DNA from: Eutypa lata
Taxonomy: Eukaryota; Ascomycota; Sordariomycetes; Xylariales; Diatrypaceae
DNA length: 64,000 nucleotides
Assembly (NCBI GenBank): GCA_022661535.1
Contig: JAKULF010000009.1
Span: 186,001-250,000 of the forward strand
Reading direction: 5' to 3'
The position numbers and the translations under genes were made by a program. Below the pieces are notes generated by a model, which was given only the letters and a program-made list of their open reading frames with translations, ran no database searches and was not told where the DNA came from. Shown in pieces: positions 23,001-35,968 of this stretch. Position 1 is the stretch's first letter; each line of letters opens with the position of its first letter.

Positions 23001-24223
23001 GGCTTCTTCTGTATGTACAATAGAATTAGGTACCTACAATACCTGCCTTTCTAGCTTCATACTACTAGACGCCGCCGCCGCTCCGCCTCAAAAGTCGGTA
23101 GAAAGCGGAGTGTCTGGACTGTTCATTGGTCGGGGTTATCCAGCTTTAAGAAATGTAGTTATGTAGTAGGATAATAGTCTTGATCTCATGTCTTATTAAG
23201 GCAGTCAGTCCATGGCCCAAAACAATATCAAAATGATTAAAGATGCATATGAACGATTATATTGATGTGGCGTGACGTAATATAGGAAAACTAGAGGAAT
23301 AGATAGAACACTCCACTCATCTAACCACCTGCCAGCCGCCCTCTTGCCCTCTACTCTAGGCCCTCTGGCCCTCCTTCCTACCAGAGATGAAACTTATCCT
23401 GCAGTTTTATGATCGCCTTCTGCTGTACGATCGTATGAATTCACAAACTTACGAATTGAATGTGGCTCATTTGATTTGCCAAGATACCCCTGCTTACCCC
23501 GCTAACATTTGAATTCCACCCAAGCAGGCCAAGGTTACTGGTTACAAGCTGACGTTCCTATCGAAGTTATCGTACTGTAGTTACATGTATGTACTGTACT
23601 ATGTATGTATACTGGTTCAACATTGCGAAGGTGCGGTATTGAAGTCATAGTACCCATTATTCTACGTCTTCTATCTCGCCATACTGGTGCAACTGTGGAT
23701 TGATTATCGACATCGACATATCCATCCTGCCATCTATCATACATAAAGCATGCAAATAAACATTTATTTATTGGATCGGAAAGAAGAGTCATGTAGGTAT
23801 GCAGGTATGTAGGTATATTGAGGTTCTTCAATCCGGGCATAAGCCCATGTAATCAATGACCAGTCAATTATTGGTGGCTATCAAACGCCTTGATGCCCAG
23901 GGACTGACTGCCTGCATATTGAAAGCCGAACAGTAGAATGAATATCTACCATGTAGGTACGAAAGAAATGCCAGGGCTATGATATCAATAACTTCAATGT
24001 TCAATTGTTTAAGTCATCACCGATGTTAAGCACCGCGTAACTACCTACATACATGTACATGCAAGTACAGATACACGTGCATGTCTACCCCTCCGTTAGC
24101 CCCTCCACACCTCCGGGCCAGTCCAACGACTCAACGCTTGTAGGCGGGCATCGTGGCTCTCAAAGTACTCGCATTTCCCTCAATTCTCATTCCTTATTCC
24201 TGCAGTTGTCGTCACACACAAGT

Positions 24224-24231
24224 TATATAAA
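24224..24231 (+). promoter_or_regulatory. TATA box of mannitol-1-phosphate dehydrogenase gene
   Basis: TATATAAA, 250 nt upstream of the ATG. A long pyrimidine-rich leader (CCTC/CACC words) follows, typical of highly expressed fungal genes. Confidence 0.6.
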
Positions 24232-24480
24232 CTGGTAGAACCCCTCTCCACCCAAATTCTATTTCATCTCTTTTCTCTTCCCTCATCAATCATTGCAACT
24301 TTACATCACCCTCCAACCAACAAATAAACTTCACTTGATAGTATTACGAATACCATCAAGGATACTCCTCCACACCCACATCCACATCTACACCCACGTC
24401 CATCTATACACCATCAACTAAACGAACGAACTACTAAAGCCGCATCCTTTTCTATCGATCCCTCACACATTTCATCCACA

Positions 24481-25683
24481 ATGGGCAAAAAGGCAGTTCA
24501 CTTTGGCGCTGGCAACATTGGTCGAGGTTTCGTCGCCTGCTTTCTTCACGAGTCAGGTTACGATGTCGTCTTTGCTGATGTCGTCGACAAGGTCGTTGAT
24601 GCACTGAATGCTGCCCCGCAATACAAGGTCAAGGAAGTCGGTGTCGACAGCAATGACGTGAAGGTCATCACCAACTACCGGGCCATCAACTCCAAGCACA
24701 ACGAGGCCGAGCTGATCGACGAGATCTCCACAGCCGATGTCGTCACCTGCTCCGTCGGACCCAACATTCTGAAGTTCATCGCCCCCGTCATCGCCAAGGG
24801 CATTGACAAGCGATCTACCGACCTGAAGCCGCTGGCTGTTATTGCCTGCGAGAACATGATCGGTGCCACGAGCGCTCTGGCCGAACACATCAAGACCAAC
24901 ACACCTGCGGGGCGTCTCGACGACCACTTCGAGAGAGCCGCGTATGCCAACTCGGCTATTGACCGCATCGTGCCCGCGCAAGATCCCAATGCCGGTTTGG
25001 ATGTGACCCTCGAGAAGTTCTACGAGTGGGTCGTCGAAGCGAAGCCGTTCGAGAAGAACAGCTCGGATGTCAAGACTTCGTCCAAGGTCGAGAGACCCTC
25101 TATCGATGGCATCAAGTGGACGGATAACCTGGAGCCGTTCATCGAGCGCAAGCTCTTCACCGTCAACACGTCGCACGCCACAGCCGCCTACTACGGCTAC
25201 AACCGGCACAAGAAGACGGTCGACGACGCTATGCGTGATGCCGCCATCAAGTCCGAGGTATCCGCCGCCATCACCGAGACGGCCGCCCTCATCGTCGCCA
25301 AGCACGGCATTGCACAGGCGGAGCAGGATGCCTACAAGGAGAAGATCGTCGCCCGTATCAGCAACCCGTACCTCGCTGACGCGGTCGAGCGGGTGGGTCG
25401 GGCGCCCCTGCGCAAGCTGGGCCGCAAGGAGCGGTTCATCGGTCCCGCTGCCGAGCTCGAGGAGAGAGGACTCAGCACCAAGGCTCTACTCGGCGCGGCG
25501 GAGATGGCGTTCCGGTTCCAGAACGTCGAGGGCGACGACGAGAGCAAGGAGCTCGCCACCATCTTGCAGGATAACAGCCCCGAGGACGTTGTCACCAAGG
25601 TCACGGGTCTCTCGGCTTCGGATAAGCTGTATCCCAAGGTGGTCGAGATAGTCAAGAAGGTGCAAGCGGATAGTCAGGAGTGA
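24481..25683 (+). CDS. mpdA: mannitol-1-phosphate 5-dehydrogenase
   Basis: Intronless 400-aa cytosolic enzyme that interconverts fructose 6-phosphate and mannitol 1-phosphate with NAD(H), the entry to fungal mannitol synthesis. The N-terminal NAD-binding motif [11 protein letters not shown] occupies residues 7-17. The middle carries the family signatures [26 protein letters not shown] and the helical substrate domain beginning [17 protein letters not shown]. The length is close to the roughly 390 aa usual for fungal homologues. Third codon positions are strongly C-rich, which with the TATA box and CT-rich leader suggests high expression. Long overlapping minus-strand ORFs (24553-25305 and others) are codon-bias shadows. 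Confidence 0.95.
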   Translation: MGKKAVHFGAGNIGRGFVACFLHESGYDVVFADVVDKVVDALNAAPQYKVKEVGVDSNDVKVITNYRAINSKHNEAELIDEISTADVVTCSVGPNILKFIAPVIAKGIDKRSTDLKPLAVIACENMIGATSALAEHIKTNTPAGRLDDHFERAAYANSAIDRIVPAQDPNAGLDVTLEKFYEWVVEAKPFEKNSSDVKTSSKVERPSIDGIKWTDNLEPFIERKLFTVNTSHATAAYYGYNRHKKTVDDAMRDAAIKSEVSAAITETAALIVAKHGIAQAEQDAYKEKIVARISNPYLADAVERVGRAPLRKLGRKERFIGPAAELEERGLSTKALLGAAEMAFRFQNVEGDDESKELATILQDNSPEDVVTKVTGLSASDKLYPKVVEIVKKVQADSQE

Positions 25684-26979
25684 CTTAGACTTAGACCCAG
25701 TCAAAAGCTGTCGTCTACCACTACTACTACACCTGCCAAGGCATCTGGTGGGATTCAGACACCGAAGCTATAAAGGAATGAATGCACGCATGCATGCTGT
25801 CATGATGCAACTCGATGCAACACAACGCTGATGAATTGAAACGGAATAGGAAGGGAACGGAAGGGAAACGAAAGGAAATATGAATTACGTCAGTTAAGGG
25901 AAATCATTAGATGGCATGGGGTCAAGGCGTTTGATATCATGATACGGAAGGAACTTCAAACACCAAGAGGCCAATTTAAGGGGCGTTTTTCTTTTTTTTT
26001 CTTCTGCTTCTTCTGCTTCTACTTTTATATTCTTCATTTTGCTTTCCTGCTCATGAGCAAGCAAAATAGAAAGAGCATGGATGGATCTTAGCTATACATG
26101 AAAAATGAAGATTAGGCATATAGACCAATAAACATGAGAATTGGTTTGCAATATCTTTCACTGTCTGTTAGAATGGGATTACCATCTTGTTTGTGTGTGT
26201 GTATGTGTGTGTGTACAATTCAATGACTCTGCACCTAAGGTATGAAATGGAGATGGTAGCAATTCTATAAGCAATGGCATTAACCATACCAAGTGATATT
26301 ATCTGTATGTTCTCTGGGCGTTGCGAGGCTACATATGTAGAGAGAGCTGCTGAGTTGGTGATAGCCTCGACTGGCCTGGCCTGGTAGATTATTGTTAGCA
26401 CCTGAATCAGAACTGAGTGCTGTGGCGTAGTGAGTTAATTAATGGTGTGGCTGCACTAAGTCGCTGCTATTACGAATTACTTGAGGCTGTAAGTGGCTTT
26501 CGCACCTGTTACTTGCATATGGTCCACTTTTACGATAAGACCACATTTGAACGTGGGAACCTGGAACTTAGGGCCAAAGTGTCGAAATAGGGACAAGGTC
26601 TAAGGGATTGACTGACTGACTTCCACAACAGCTTTTGCGACGAACGAATTGACCAAGAAAGAGAACCGAGAACGACGAGACTTGCTATCGTGATTACGAT
26701 AGTTACTCTATACGGTCCTTTATTAGAAACTAACCACGTCGATCATCGTCCAATCGGCATCGTCCCCCTTGGTGGTTTTACAACTTAATTAACTACCTGG
26801 TGTTCCATATACCTAACCTACCTTTAATTCTAAACCACGAGCTTACCGACTCACGACACTATATACTACCCTCGTCGATTGTCGCCGGGTATTTCCTCGT
26901 TATACCGACCGGTTGCCAATTGTATTCGATTCGATTCACTTCTCGCTGATTGCGCATCTGGGGCTAAGTCACCGCCAAA
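25684..26979. other. intergenic between mannitol dehydrogenase and coatomer beta'
   Basis: The 3' flank of the first gene and the promoter/leader of the second. It contains a (GT)n run near 26191-26213 and a TTCTGC repeat near 26000-26020. No credible gene. Confidence 0.5.
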
Positions 26980-29900
26980 ATGAGGCTGGACGTGAAGGTG
27001 AGCTTCCTCTTGTCTCCCTTCCCGGTATCGTGTGGATTGGCGTTTATATTCTGGGCTATATACTTGTGGCTGCTACGATTGAACCTCAAAGATGAGGGGA
27101 AGACTTTGCTGACACTACTGGAAACATATAGAGACAGCTCTTTGCGCGCAGTGAGCGTGTAAAAGGTACTTGAACTTGCAACCCGTCGAAACGAATGGAC
27201 GCCGTGTCCACATCTACATACATATATGCGCTTCAATGCTGACAATATCTCGAAGGCATCGATTTCCACCCACACGAACCATGGATCCTCACTACTCTCT
27301 ACAGCGGTATGCCTCCCTTCAATCTTGTCTACACTAGCCTGTAATAAGTTGGTGTGTTCGCCCTTAGCTAACGTAATCTTTCTATATAGGTCATGTCTAC
27401 ATCTGGAGTTATGAGACCCAGCAGATAGTCAAGACCTTCGAGCTCACAGACGTCCCCGTTCGAGCGGGTCGCTTCGTGGCCAGGAAGAACTGGATCGTCT
27501 GTGGTTCCGATGACTTCCAACTGCGCGTCTACAACTACAACACATCCGAGAAGATTACCTCCTTCGAAGCCCACCCCGACTACATCCGAGCCATCGCCGT
27601 ACACCCTACCCAACCTTTCGTCCTTACCGCCTCGGATGACATGACCATCAAGCTGTTCGACTGGGAAAAGGGCTGGAAATGTGTTCAAGTCTTCGAGGGA
27701 CATTCCCACTATGTTATGGGTCTCGCCATCAACCCTAAAGATACCAATACCTTCGCTTCAGCTTGTTTAGATCGAACAGTCAAGATATGGTCTCTAGGAT
27801 CACCCACCGCCAACTTCACACTCGAAGCGTGAGTTGGATGCTTCTTTTTGGAATTGCGTTTCTTGTGAAGCTTAGATAGCGACTGAGACTGACTTGTAAT
27901 GCGGAATAGGCACGAGACGAAGGGTGTAAATCATGTCGACTACTACCCCCATGCCGACAAGCCATATCTCCTTACCACGAGTGACGACAGAACAGTAACG
28001 ATTACCCCCGATATCGTGGACACCTGCAATCGAAATGCTAATATATCCATTAGGTCAAAGTGTGGGATTACACTACAAAATCTTTGATTGCTACCCTAGA
28101 AGGTCATACGAATAACGTTTCTTTCGCCTGCTACCACCCCGAACTGCCAGTGATCATCTCTGGTTCCGAGGATGTGAGTTGAATATGCCTTTTTTCTTGC
28201 TCTTGCTCTTGCTCTTGCTCTTGGGCTTGCCCTTATTCTTGCACATAGGACTAGGAACGAGCATTAGTTACTAACCATCCATCCATCGTCTAGGGCACCA
28301 TCAGGATATGGCATTCAAATACCTACCGCTTCGAACAATCCCTTAACTATGGCTTGGAGCGTGCCTGGTGTGTATCCTACCAAAGAGGAAAGCAGGGTGT
28401 AGCTGTTGGTTTCGATGACGGAGCTGTAGTAGTTAAGCTGGGTCGAGAAGAACCTGCAGTATCCATCGATGGCTCTGGCAAGCTTATCTGGGCGAGACAC
28501 AACGAAGTTCTCTCTTCTATTATCAAGAGCGGCGGTACGTATTTCCATGTTTTCATTTCCAAGCTGTTGCCAGCCTGTGAACCTGCGAGCTAACTATACC
28601 ACAGACGCGGTGAAAGACAACGAAGCTATCACTCTTCCCACCAAAGAACTCGGTACCTGCGAAGTATATCCCTCAACTCTTATTCACTCGCCCAACGGTC
28701 GGTTCGTCGCAGTTTGTGGGGATGGCGAGTATATCATCTACACGGCTCTGGCGTGGCGAAACAAGGCCTTCGGATCCGCCTTGGACTTCGTTTGGGCTAC
28801 CAAAGAAAACAGCAACGACTTCGCCATTCGAGAATCATCTACCTCGGTCAAAGTATACAAGAACTTCGTCGAGAAGCCGGGAGGCCTAGACATTCCTTTC
28901 CAAGCTGAGGGGTTGACGGGCGGTGTTCTCTTGGGTGTCAAGGGTCAAGGTGGTGTCAGCTTTTACGACTGGGCGACTGGCGGCCTCGTTCGACGAATCG
29001 AGGTCGAACCGAGACAGGTCTACTGGTCGGAGAGCGGAGAGCTGGTAACTCTGGCCTGTGATGATACCTTCTATGTCCTTCGCTATTCGCGGGAAAACTA
29101 TGTCGAGGCTGCTCAGAACGGCGATATCGACGAGGATGGTGTTGAGGCTGCCTTTGAGGTTATCACCGACATTCCTGAGAGGTAAGTTTTAAGCTTTGGA
29201 AGCTATTTGCTCCTTTTTATTTTCTTCGTTTTTTATACTAGTAACTAATAAACGATGCAGTGTACGGACAGGGGTATGGGTTGGAGATTGCTTCATCTAT
29301 ACTAACAGCACCAACCGTCTCAACTACTTAGTAGGCGACCAGACCTACACTGTTTCTCACTTCGACCAGCCCATGTACGTCCTCGGGTACATCCAACGAG
29401 ACTCGCGGATATATCTTGCCGACAAAGATGTCAATATCACGTCCTTCGGCCTCTCTCTACCCGTGTTGGAGTACCAGACCCTGGTTCTGCGAGGGGACAT
29501 GGAGACAGCTGCCGAGCTATTATCAAGCGTGCCCGACGACCAACTCAACAAGATCGCCCGCTTCCTCGAGGGACAAGGCCACAAGGAACTCGCGCTCGAG
29601 GTAGCCACCGACCCCGAGCACAAGTTTGACCTAGCCCTCGCCCTGCACCAGCTCGACATCGCCCTCGAACTTGCCCGCGCCGCAGACGTCGATCACAAAT
29701 GGAAGACGGTCGGCGACGCAGCCCTCGCGACCTGGGACGTGGCGCTGGCCACCGAGTGTTTCACGCATGCGAAGGATCTCGGCTCCCTCCTGCTGATCCA
29801 CTCGAGCACGTCGAACCGGGACGGTCTCGAGGCCTTGTCTCAACAGGCGCGGGAGGCCGGCGCCCACAATGTCGCCTTCACGAGCAAGTGGATCCTCGGC

Positions 29901-30236
29901 GACACGGCCGGCTGCGTGGAGATCCTGACGGAGACGAACCGGCTCGCCGAGGCGGTACTGTTCGCGCAGACGTACCAGCCTAGCCTCGCGGTCGATGCGG
30001 TTAAGGGGTGGAAGGAGAACCTCGAGAAGAATAAGCGAGGACGCGTTGCCAAGGTTATTGGACTGCCGGTCGAGGACGAGGAGTTGTTCCCTGAGTGGGA
30101 TGAGTGGTTGAGGTTGGAGAAAGAGGGTGGTGGTGCTGTTGCGGTGACAGCGGAGAAGGGTGACGAGGAAGAGGAAGAAGAAGATGAGGAGGAGGAAGAA
30201 GGGGAGGAGGGAGATGAGGATGAGGATGATGAGTAA
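26980..30236 (+). CDS. SEC27: coatomer subunit beta' (COPI), nine exons
   Basis: The beta' subunit of the COPI coat, which drives Golgi-to-ER and intra-Golgi retrograde vesicle transport and binds dilysine cargo tails. Exons: 26980-26997, 27132-27165, 27256-27306, 27390-27828, 27910-27994, 28054-28173, 28294-28534, 28605-29181 and 29261-30236; together 846 aa. The first exon is only 18 nt and encodes MRLDVK, the invariant start of the family. The first WD40 propeller covers about residues 1-300 ([49 protein letters not shown]). The second propeller runs to about 590. The alpha-solenoid that contacts alpha-COP follows ([24 protein letters not shown]). The protein ends in a Glu/Asp-rich tail. 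All introns are GT-AG. Confidence 0.95.
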
Positions 30237-30871
30237 GAGTAAGATGAATGGATGAACGGATAGATGAGTAGGTAGATATAGATATATGGTGGGGCCTGAC
30301 CTGACACTGATGCTATGTCGTTCGTTCGTTCGTTCGTCCATCTCATGGATAACAGACAAACGTGGTAGGGAAGGGAAAGGCTTTTTAAAAAGAAAAGAAA
30401 AGGGGCAATGAATAAGAGGAATGAATGAATAATTATCATATCATATCATGTCATCACTTGGGACTTTACCTGGGAGAGAAAGAGAGAGAAAAAGAAGAGG
30501 AAAGGGATGAAAAGGGACGTACGTATGTACGCACGTGAGTGACTCGATAGTTAGTGACTTGTGAGATGTCGGCGTCAGTCTACTCGACAGACAGATCGAT
30601 GGATCGAGGAATTGATCGATATAGAGAGAAGGGAGTTATGTAATCAAGAACGATATCGCTGTTTATATGATATTCTTCTATGTGTTTGCTGATATATTCG
30701 TGTTCGGAGACGAGGTAGCGCCTATCGATACAATGGAGTTTGGTGCTGTGACTTTGCTGCGAGACAGTTACTACAAGTAATCATTTAACACGTTATATAT
30801 AGGCATAATCGTGTAGCTGGCTAGCCGGTTGCGTATGGAGGAGATGGATAGATTGATTGATCGGTATCTAC

Positions 30872-30917
<46 letters not shown>

Positions 30918-31962
30918 ACGATTTTCAATTGCACCCGACCATAAAGAGAGAGAAGGAGAGAGGGAGAGGGAGCGAGATGGAATAGAGCTGATGAAGTGCA
31001 CTTCTATTCACTGTACTCCTGTAAATATATACGAGTAATCTAGTCCTACATATCTATCACGGTATCCCTGTTTAAGAGAAAACATGGGAAGCCAATTTAC
31101 GACGTTCTAGAGATGACGACTATGTAGATAGCTAGATACCTATATAAGTACCTAGACGATAGATAGATCTAGAGACTGGGGTTAGTTGCATTGCGACGGC
31201 GGAATTGATGATTTGAAGATAGTTGGGAGGATAACGGCAAACTCCTAGCCTCTAGAGTACGTATTATCATCTAGGTATTTGGAGCCATGCTTGATGCAGA
31301 CAGGTCGTATTGATTGATTTTCTTGGATCATGCTGCTGCTAGTTCCGGCAGTCCGGTAGATGGGATAGCCTGGTCCAAACCCCCTCTCCTCCGAATTGGA
31401 GTCGTGTATTTAAGTAGCATAGATCATCATCATATCCTCCTCATCGGTGTCGAGTGTCACCAACTAAACTACCTACACACCTACTCCGCATGGTTACTCC
31501 GCACGTGATCTATTAACGTAGGTAGGTAGATAATTAGGCAAGGCAGTGGGTGAGGGGAACAGGTGCAAACTTTCTCATCATTGGTCACTGGTCGTATATT
31601 TAGGAATGTAACGTTCATCCTTCTCCAAAAAGTTTTCAACGACATGCCTACGATGAGTGAAGGGGAATAGAATATTAAAGGTCTATTTGTTTTGCCTTGT
31701 CTCAATCAAGCCCAAGCACACACTCTCTACTCTATGTAATCTATGAGTCTAGGTAGGTAGGTTCGGTATGTATGGGGTTTCTAAAGCTCTCTGGTCTAAC
31801 TAATTAGGGGGGGTTGTCGTCACACGTGCCAAGTCAAGTCTGTTGCTCATTCTATGCATCATTCTCTCAATCCATCACCCCTTTGTGTTGTCCTTCCTTT
31901 CCTCCCTTCCATTCATTCATTCATGCATTCATGCATTCTTCCCGTCCTTTCCCTTCCCTTCC
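30237..31962. other. intergenic, converging 3' flanks of SEC27 and peroxiredoxin
   Basis: Rich in simple repeats: (TTCG)5 near 30318-30336, (TCTG)11 at 30873-30917 and ATTC units near 31911-31940. No credible gene. The ORFs spanning the repeats are artefacts. Confidence 0.5.
30873..30917. repeat. (TCTG)11 tetranucleotide microsatellite
   Basis: Eleven perfect TCTG units plus one T, about 640 bp downstream of the coatomer gene. The purity suggests recent slippage. Confidence 0.92.
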
Positions 31963-32871
31963 TTACTCGACCATCTCGTCGACGCGCGGGCGCTTGTTGC
32001 CATCGGTAGCGGCGGCGCCATTCGGCTGAGCCGAGAAGTACTCGAGGGAGCCCTTGGGATCGGCCTTCATGCCCTTGGAGCCGGCCTGCCAGTTGGCGGG
32101 GCAGACCTCGCCGTACTGGTCGGTGAACTGGAAGGCCTGGACGAGGCGCAGGGTCTCGTCGACGGAGCGGCCCACGGGCAGGTCGTTGACGGTGATCTGG
32201 CGCAGGACGCCCTTGGGGTCGATGATGAACAGGCCGCGCAGGGCCACGCCCTCGTCCTCGAGCAGCACCCCGTACTTGCGCGAGATGGCCTGGCTCTTGT
32301 CCGCCACGAGCGGCAGGCGCAGGTCCGGCCCCAGCCCGCCCTGCTTGCGCGGCTGCTGCGCCCACGCCAGGTGCGAGAAGTGCGAGTCCGTCGAGATCCC
32401 GAGCACCGTCGTGTTCACGGCCGTGAACTGCGGCAGCGCGTCGTTGAAGCTGAGGATCTCCGTCGGGCACACGAAGGTGAAGTCTAGCGGGTAGAAGAGG
32501 AGGACGACCCTGTGTTGGGAGTGGTTGGTTAGCAATTTACACTAATCAGGTGGTTTCCGAGTGCTGACTAGGTAGGTAGCTATCGTGCTATCATCATCAC
32601 CGTGACTGTTGGTGTGGGGCTATTGCGTGATAAGAGGAGGGGCAGGATGGGAAAACGTGGGTGGGTGAATGATGTGATATGACAAGTTGCAGGAAGATGG
32701 TGAGGCAGAGCCAAGATGAAGTGGTGATCTGCTTCATTCATTCGTTCATTCACTCTCTACTTACCATTGACCGAGATAGTCGGAGAGGGAAACATCCTTG
32801 AACTCGCCATCGGGAAGCACCGTGGTGGCGGTGAATCCAGGAGCGGGACGCTGAACGAAGGCCTCAGACAT
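31963..32871 (-). CDS. TSA1: typical 2-Cys peroxiredoxin (thioredoxin peroxidase)
   Basis: Two exons (32765-32871 and 31963-32509; 255-nt intron) encode 217 aa. It reduces H2O2 and organic peroxides using thioredoxin. The peroxidatic Cys is C50 in [14 protein letters not shown] and the resolving Cys is C172 in GEVCPANW, so it is a typical 2-Cys dimer. The GGLG motif (93-96) and C-terminal YF (193-194) are both present; together they mark hyperoxidation-sensitive enzymes that can also serve as chaperones or peroxide signals. [16 protein letters not shown] basic tail extends past the usual end and might be a weak nuclear signal (inference). Third positions are strongly GC-rich, which creates long antisense ORFs. 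Confidence 0.94.
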
Positions 32872-35800
32872 GGTGAGTTGGTTGTTGTTTAGATGATCTG
32901 ATAAGACGAAGAAGCAGTATGTAGAGAGAGAGCAGGATTACGATGCCTTGCTATGTTGTTGGTTGGTGTTGGTGTTGGTGTTGGGTTGCAAAAAATGTTT
33001 GGGAAAAGAAGTTGACAAGCTACTGACTTTACACCGCGTACGGAAACTTCAAATTTATTATCTCCTGATGGAAGGAAAGTCCCACGTCAGATATGGACAT
33101 GGTCTAAGGTACGCACTGGGCACTACTAGGCATATACATACAGACCTACATACGGACATACAGGAATACCTCAGACACCCTACATCACTCTCACCACCCA
33201 CCAGCTTTTACGTACATGCTAATCACTTACAACTTGCAATGCGTGTACACACGTGCGGTATGGAAGTACCCTCATAATATTTTGCTCACGCTGACCCCAC
33301 CAATCGGTCCATTTTTCACTGTTTTGTTGGATACGCTTGTCTTGTTTCGTATCTCACGATAGTGGGCTCAGCCTTATCGTAGAAATGCTTCCAAGTTCTA
33401 CATCTTTCTGGTGCGTGTGTGTATGTACGTATGTATGTATGTACATACCTACATACAGAAGATATCTAGGTAGTTATTCGCTGCTATTCTGGAAGAGACC
33501 AAGAAGTGAAAATCATGCCATTCGGGATCTGGTTTTCCGTCAGGCCACCTACATACATACATACAACTTGCCCTACAAGGTGTTTATTATTATTTTAAAA
33601 AATAAGAAATAGAAGAAAGACCCCTGACGCAAAAAGGCGTCATCAAATCCTTTTCTTCCATGTTTCCCAATGCTGACATGTGATTCGTTATTTTTCTGAA
33701 TTAGCGGCGCCTTCCGATATCGCCGGTATCGGTATCGCACTGTCTGAACGGTAAGCTACCTATTTGCTAGGTGTTGACCCCCATGGACCCCCTGTTCCAT
33801 CACATCTTTAGGTACTCTCCCATCTCCTTAGCGTTACCGACCCGTAGTTAGCAGGTTGATATTCACCAACCACCGCTCCGGATCTTATCAATCGACTCAG
33901 GGGTCCATTGTAAAGTTTACCTATAGAGTATAGTTGAGCCGCATCTGCGTCCGCACTCTAGTTCTGACTAGCATTTCTCTACCTGTTTCAACTGCATACC
34001 TTTAGACCTCTAGATTCATAGAACGGAGTGTTTTATACGTCCATCGACGTAGATCAAGCATAAACCTACGTGGTTTCATCAAGGCGCATGATTGAAGGCC
34101 AATTTGTTACCTAAAATATTACTGTAGACTGTCTACTTCTTATATGTACATGCCTATCGACTGATAGTTCACTGTCGGACGCCGGCTGGGCAACATCATT
34201 CATTCATCCATTACTCGAGTCGAGCACTATTTAGGAAGCAAGTCCGGTATTTATTCGTCACTGTCTTCATTTTATTGATCAATAAAACTGGACAGTCGAC
34301 AGCGTAAAAAAACCACTTTAAAACATCATACCTGTCTGACTGTACACAACAATCCTTCCCTCCATCCCACGTTCTTCCCGCATTCCTACATCTCGCTTAT
34401 TCCTATTCTCCGCATAAGTCCGCCCCTACCAGTCCAACTAGCTGGTCTAGTTTATCAGATGCAGTTGATCATGTTCTGCATATTGCCGCGTAGAAAACAC
34501 GACAATCATGTGAATGTTAAATATCCATAATTACTCGGTACTGCCAAGTGTATAGTAAAGGGGGTCCAGTGTGGTGGCATTTTCAGTATTATAGCTAGCT
34601 TATAGCAAGCCTCAATGCCGCCCTCATTTGGGTCTTCTTCAGATATTCTAGCACAGTTCTCGGGAAGATACCCCGGCAGGCCAATTCAGATTGCTCGCAC
34701 TCCAAGCGGTAGTATGTCTGTATGTTCGTACGGTGGGATTAGGTAATACGTCCAAGTTTTCCCGCAAGAAGCCGGTTCGGAGTTACATGGTGGGGTCTCG
34801 GCGCCGACTAGCCTTCCCGATCATGCTGCTGCTGCTGCAATATCCCATGATATATCCGAGATCCCGGAATTGCCTACAGCTCTCTTTGGCCCACTCAATA
34901 TTTAGATACTAGCTAGTAGAGCAGAACTGACTCGCCATACGCACATCGTCATCCTCGTCACTAAGAGTGGTTTGTTAAGCTAGCGGCGTGTAGTTTCCGG
35001 GACAAGAAGTTTCACGGTTGGAAGACTTCGAGAATTTTTGAGAGACGCAATCTCAGGGGAAACGTTAGTAGAATTTCGTGGTTATTTATCCAGAATAGTG
35101 GGGCGTCCTCATCGATTTAGTTCGCCTGCAACGCTAGAATAGGGGTTTCGCCGCCACCAAGAGAGCTGCGTATGGAGGAGAGAACCAAATATGGCTCGGG
35201 GCGTATCCTCATTTTTGTGAATTCGCATAGCATCATCTCATATAATGACAGCCGCTATGACTGGATCTCATGAATCCTCTAAGCATGCTTGGAACTGTTT
35301 GGTAGGTATACTGTACTTGCTATGACTTACTGGCTTAGTCGCAAAACTGATGTGTGAATCATCGAGACACAAAGGAAATGAATCCTACAAGTGATAGCAA
35401 AATTTTTGTAGTGTTGGTGGTATCAATGTTGGTTTTCCCGCGTTATCTGTTGGCATTCCAGAGAAATGTGTCATGGTGTCGGAACAAAGAAGAGTGAGGT
35501 GTTCAAGAGCGAACCTACTCTCCAGATAGACAACTCAAAATGCTACTATCTAAGATACTGGGTTTCACGGTTCTGCAAATTCCCCTACCTAATGCTGCAC
35601 AAATATCTGCCGTATATTACGTCAGGTCCATCGTTTTGATAGCTACGCCTCGTCCGATCAGTTCGTAAAACGCAGAGAGTTACGAAACGAATTAACAAAC
35701 GGGATACGTCGTCATTTGACCAAGGTAAGCTCATCCCATGAATGAAGATGGATGAGCCCGAGGGTAACACGGTAGATGGCACTTTATGTTTTTTTCCCCA

Positions 35801-35968
35801 ATCATTACACCCTAATATTGGTACATTAGTAGATACTGGTCTACACTTATGTTCTAGACATCTTCATACTATTGATGCATGGACTAATATCATCTATGAA
35901 GCTAACTCTATCGCCTAGTTAGTGGAATATTTCGATATCTTGTATCATATCGCAGCCCGAACAGCGAC
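32872..35968. other. 3.1-kb intergenic region before the pseudo-NACHT trio
   Basis: The peroxiredoxin promoter lies at the left (with a GTTGGT repeat near 32955-32985). The rest is AT-rich with TACA/TACG words (33120-33180 and 33420-33460). No ORF above about 110 codons and no recognisable domain. Confidence 0.5.

Larger units (their letters stand above)
18760..24480. other. 5.7-kb gene-free, AT-rich region with a transposon relic
   Basis: The longest stretch without a credible gene. It holds the HET promoter side on the left, a solo LTR at 19834-20042, and the mannitol dehydrogenase promoter on the right. The many short ORFs (all under about 120 codons, on both strands) show no recognisable domains. 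The AT-richness would fit decayed repeats, but no transposase or reverse transcriptase remnant could be read. Confidence 0.5.

Noticed and set aside
24553..25305. 250-codon minus-strand ORF opposite mannitol dehydrogenase
   Set aside because: The plus strand encodes a well-conserved enzyme. The antisense frame is open because of strong third-position GC bias and shows no domain.
30873..30917. Regular spacing that might suggest a CRISPR-like array
   Set aside because: It is a pure TCTG microsatellite without spacers, in a eukaryotic genome.
31843..32487. 214-codon plus-strand ORF across the peroxiredoxin gene
   Set aside because: It is the antisense of conserved peroxiredoxin coding sequence plus simple-repeat DNA; the residue content is codon-shadow-like.
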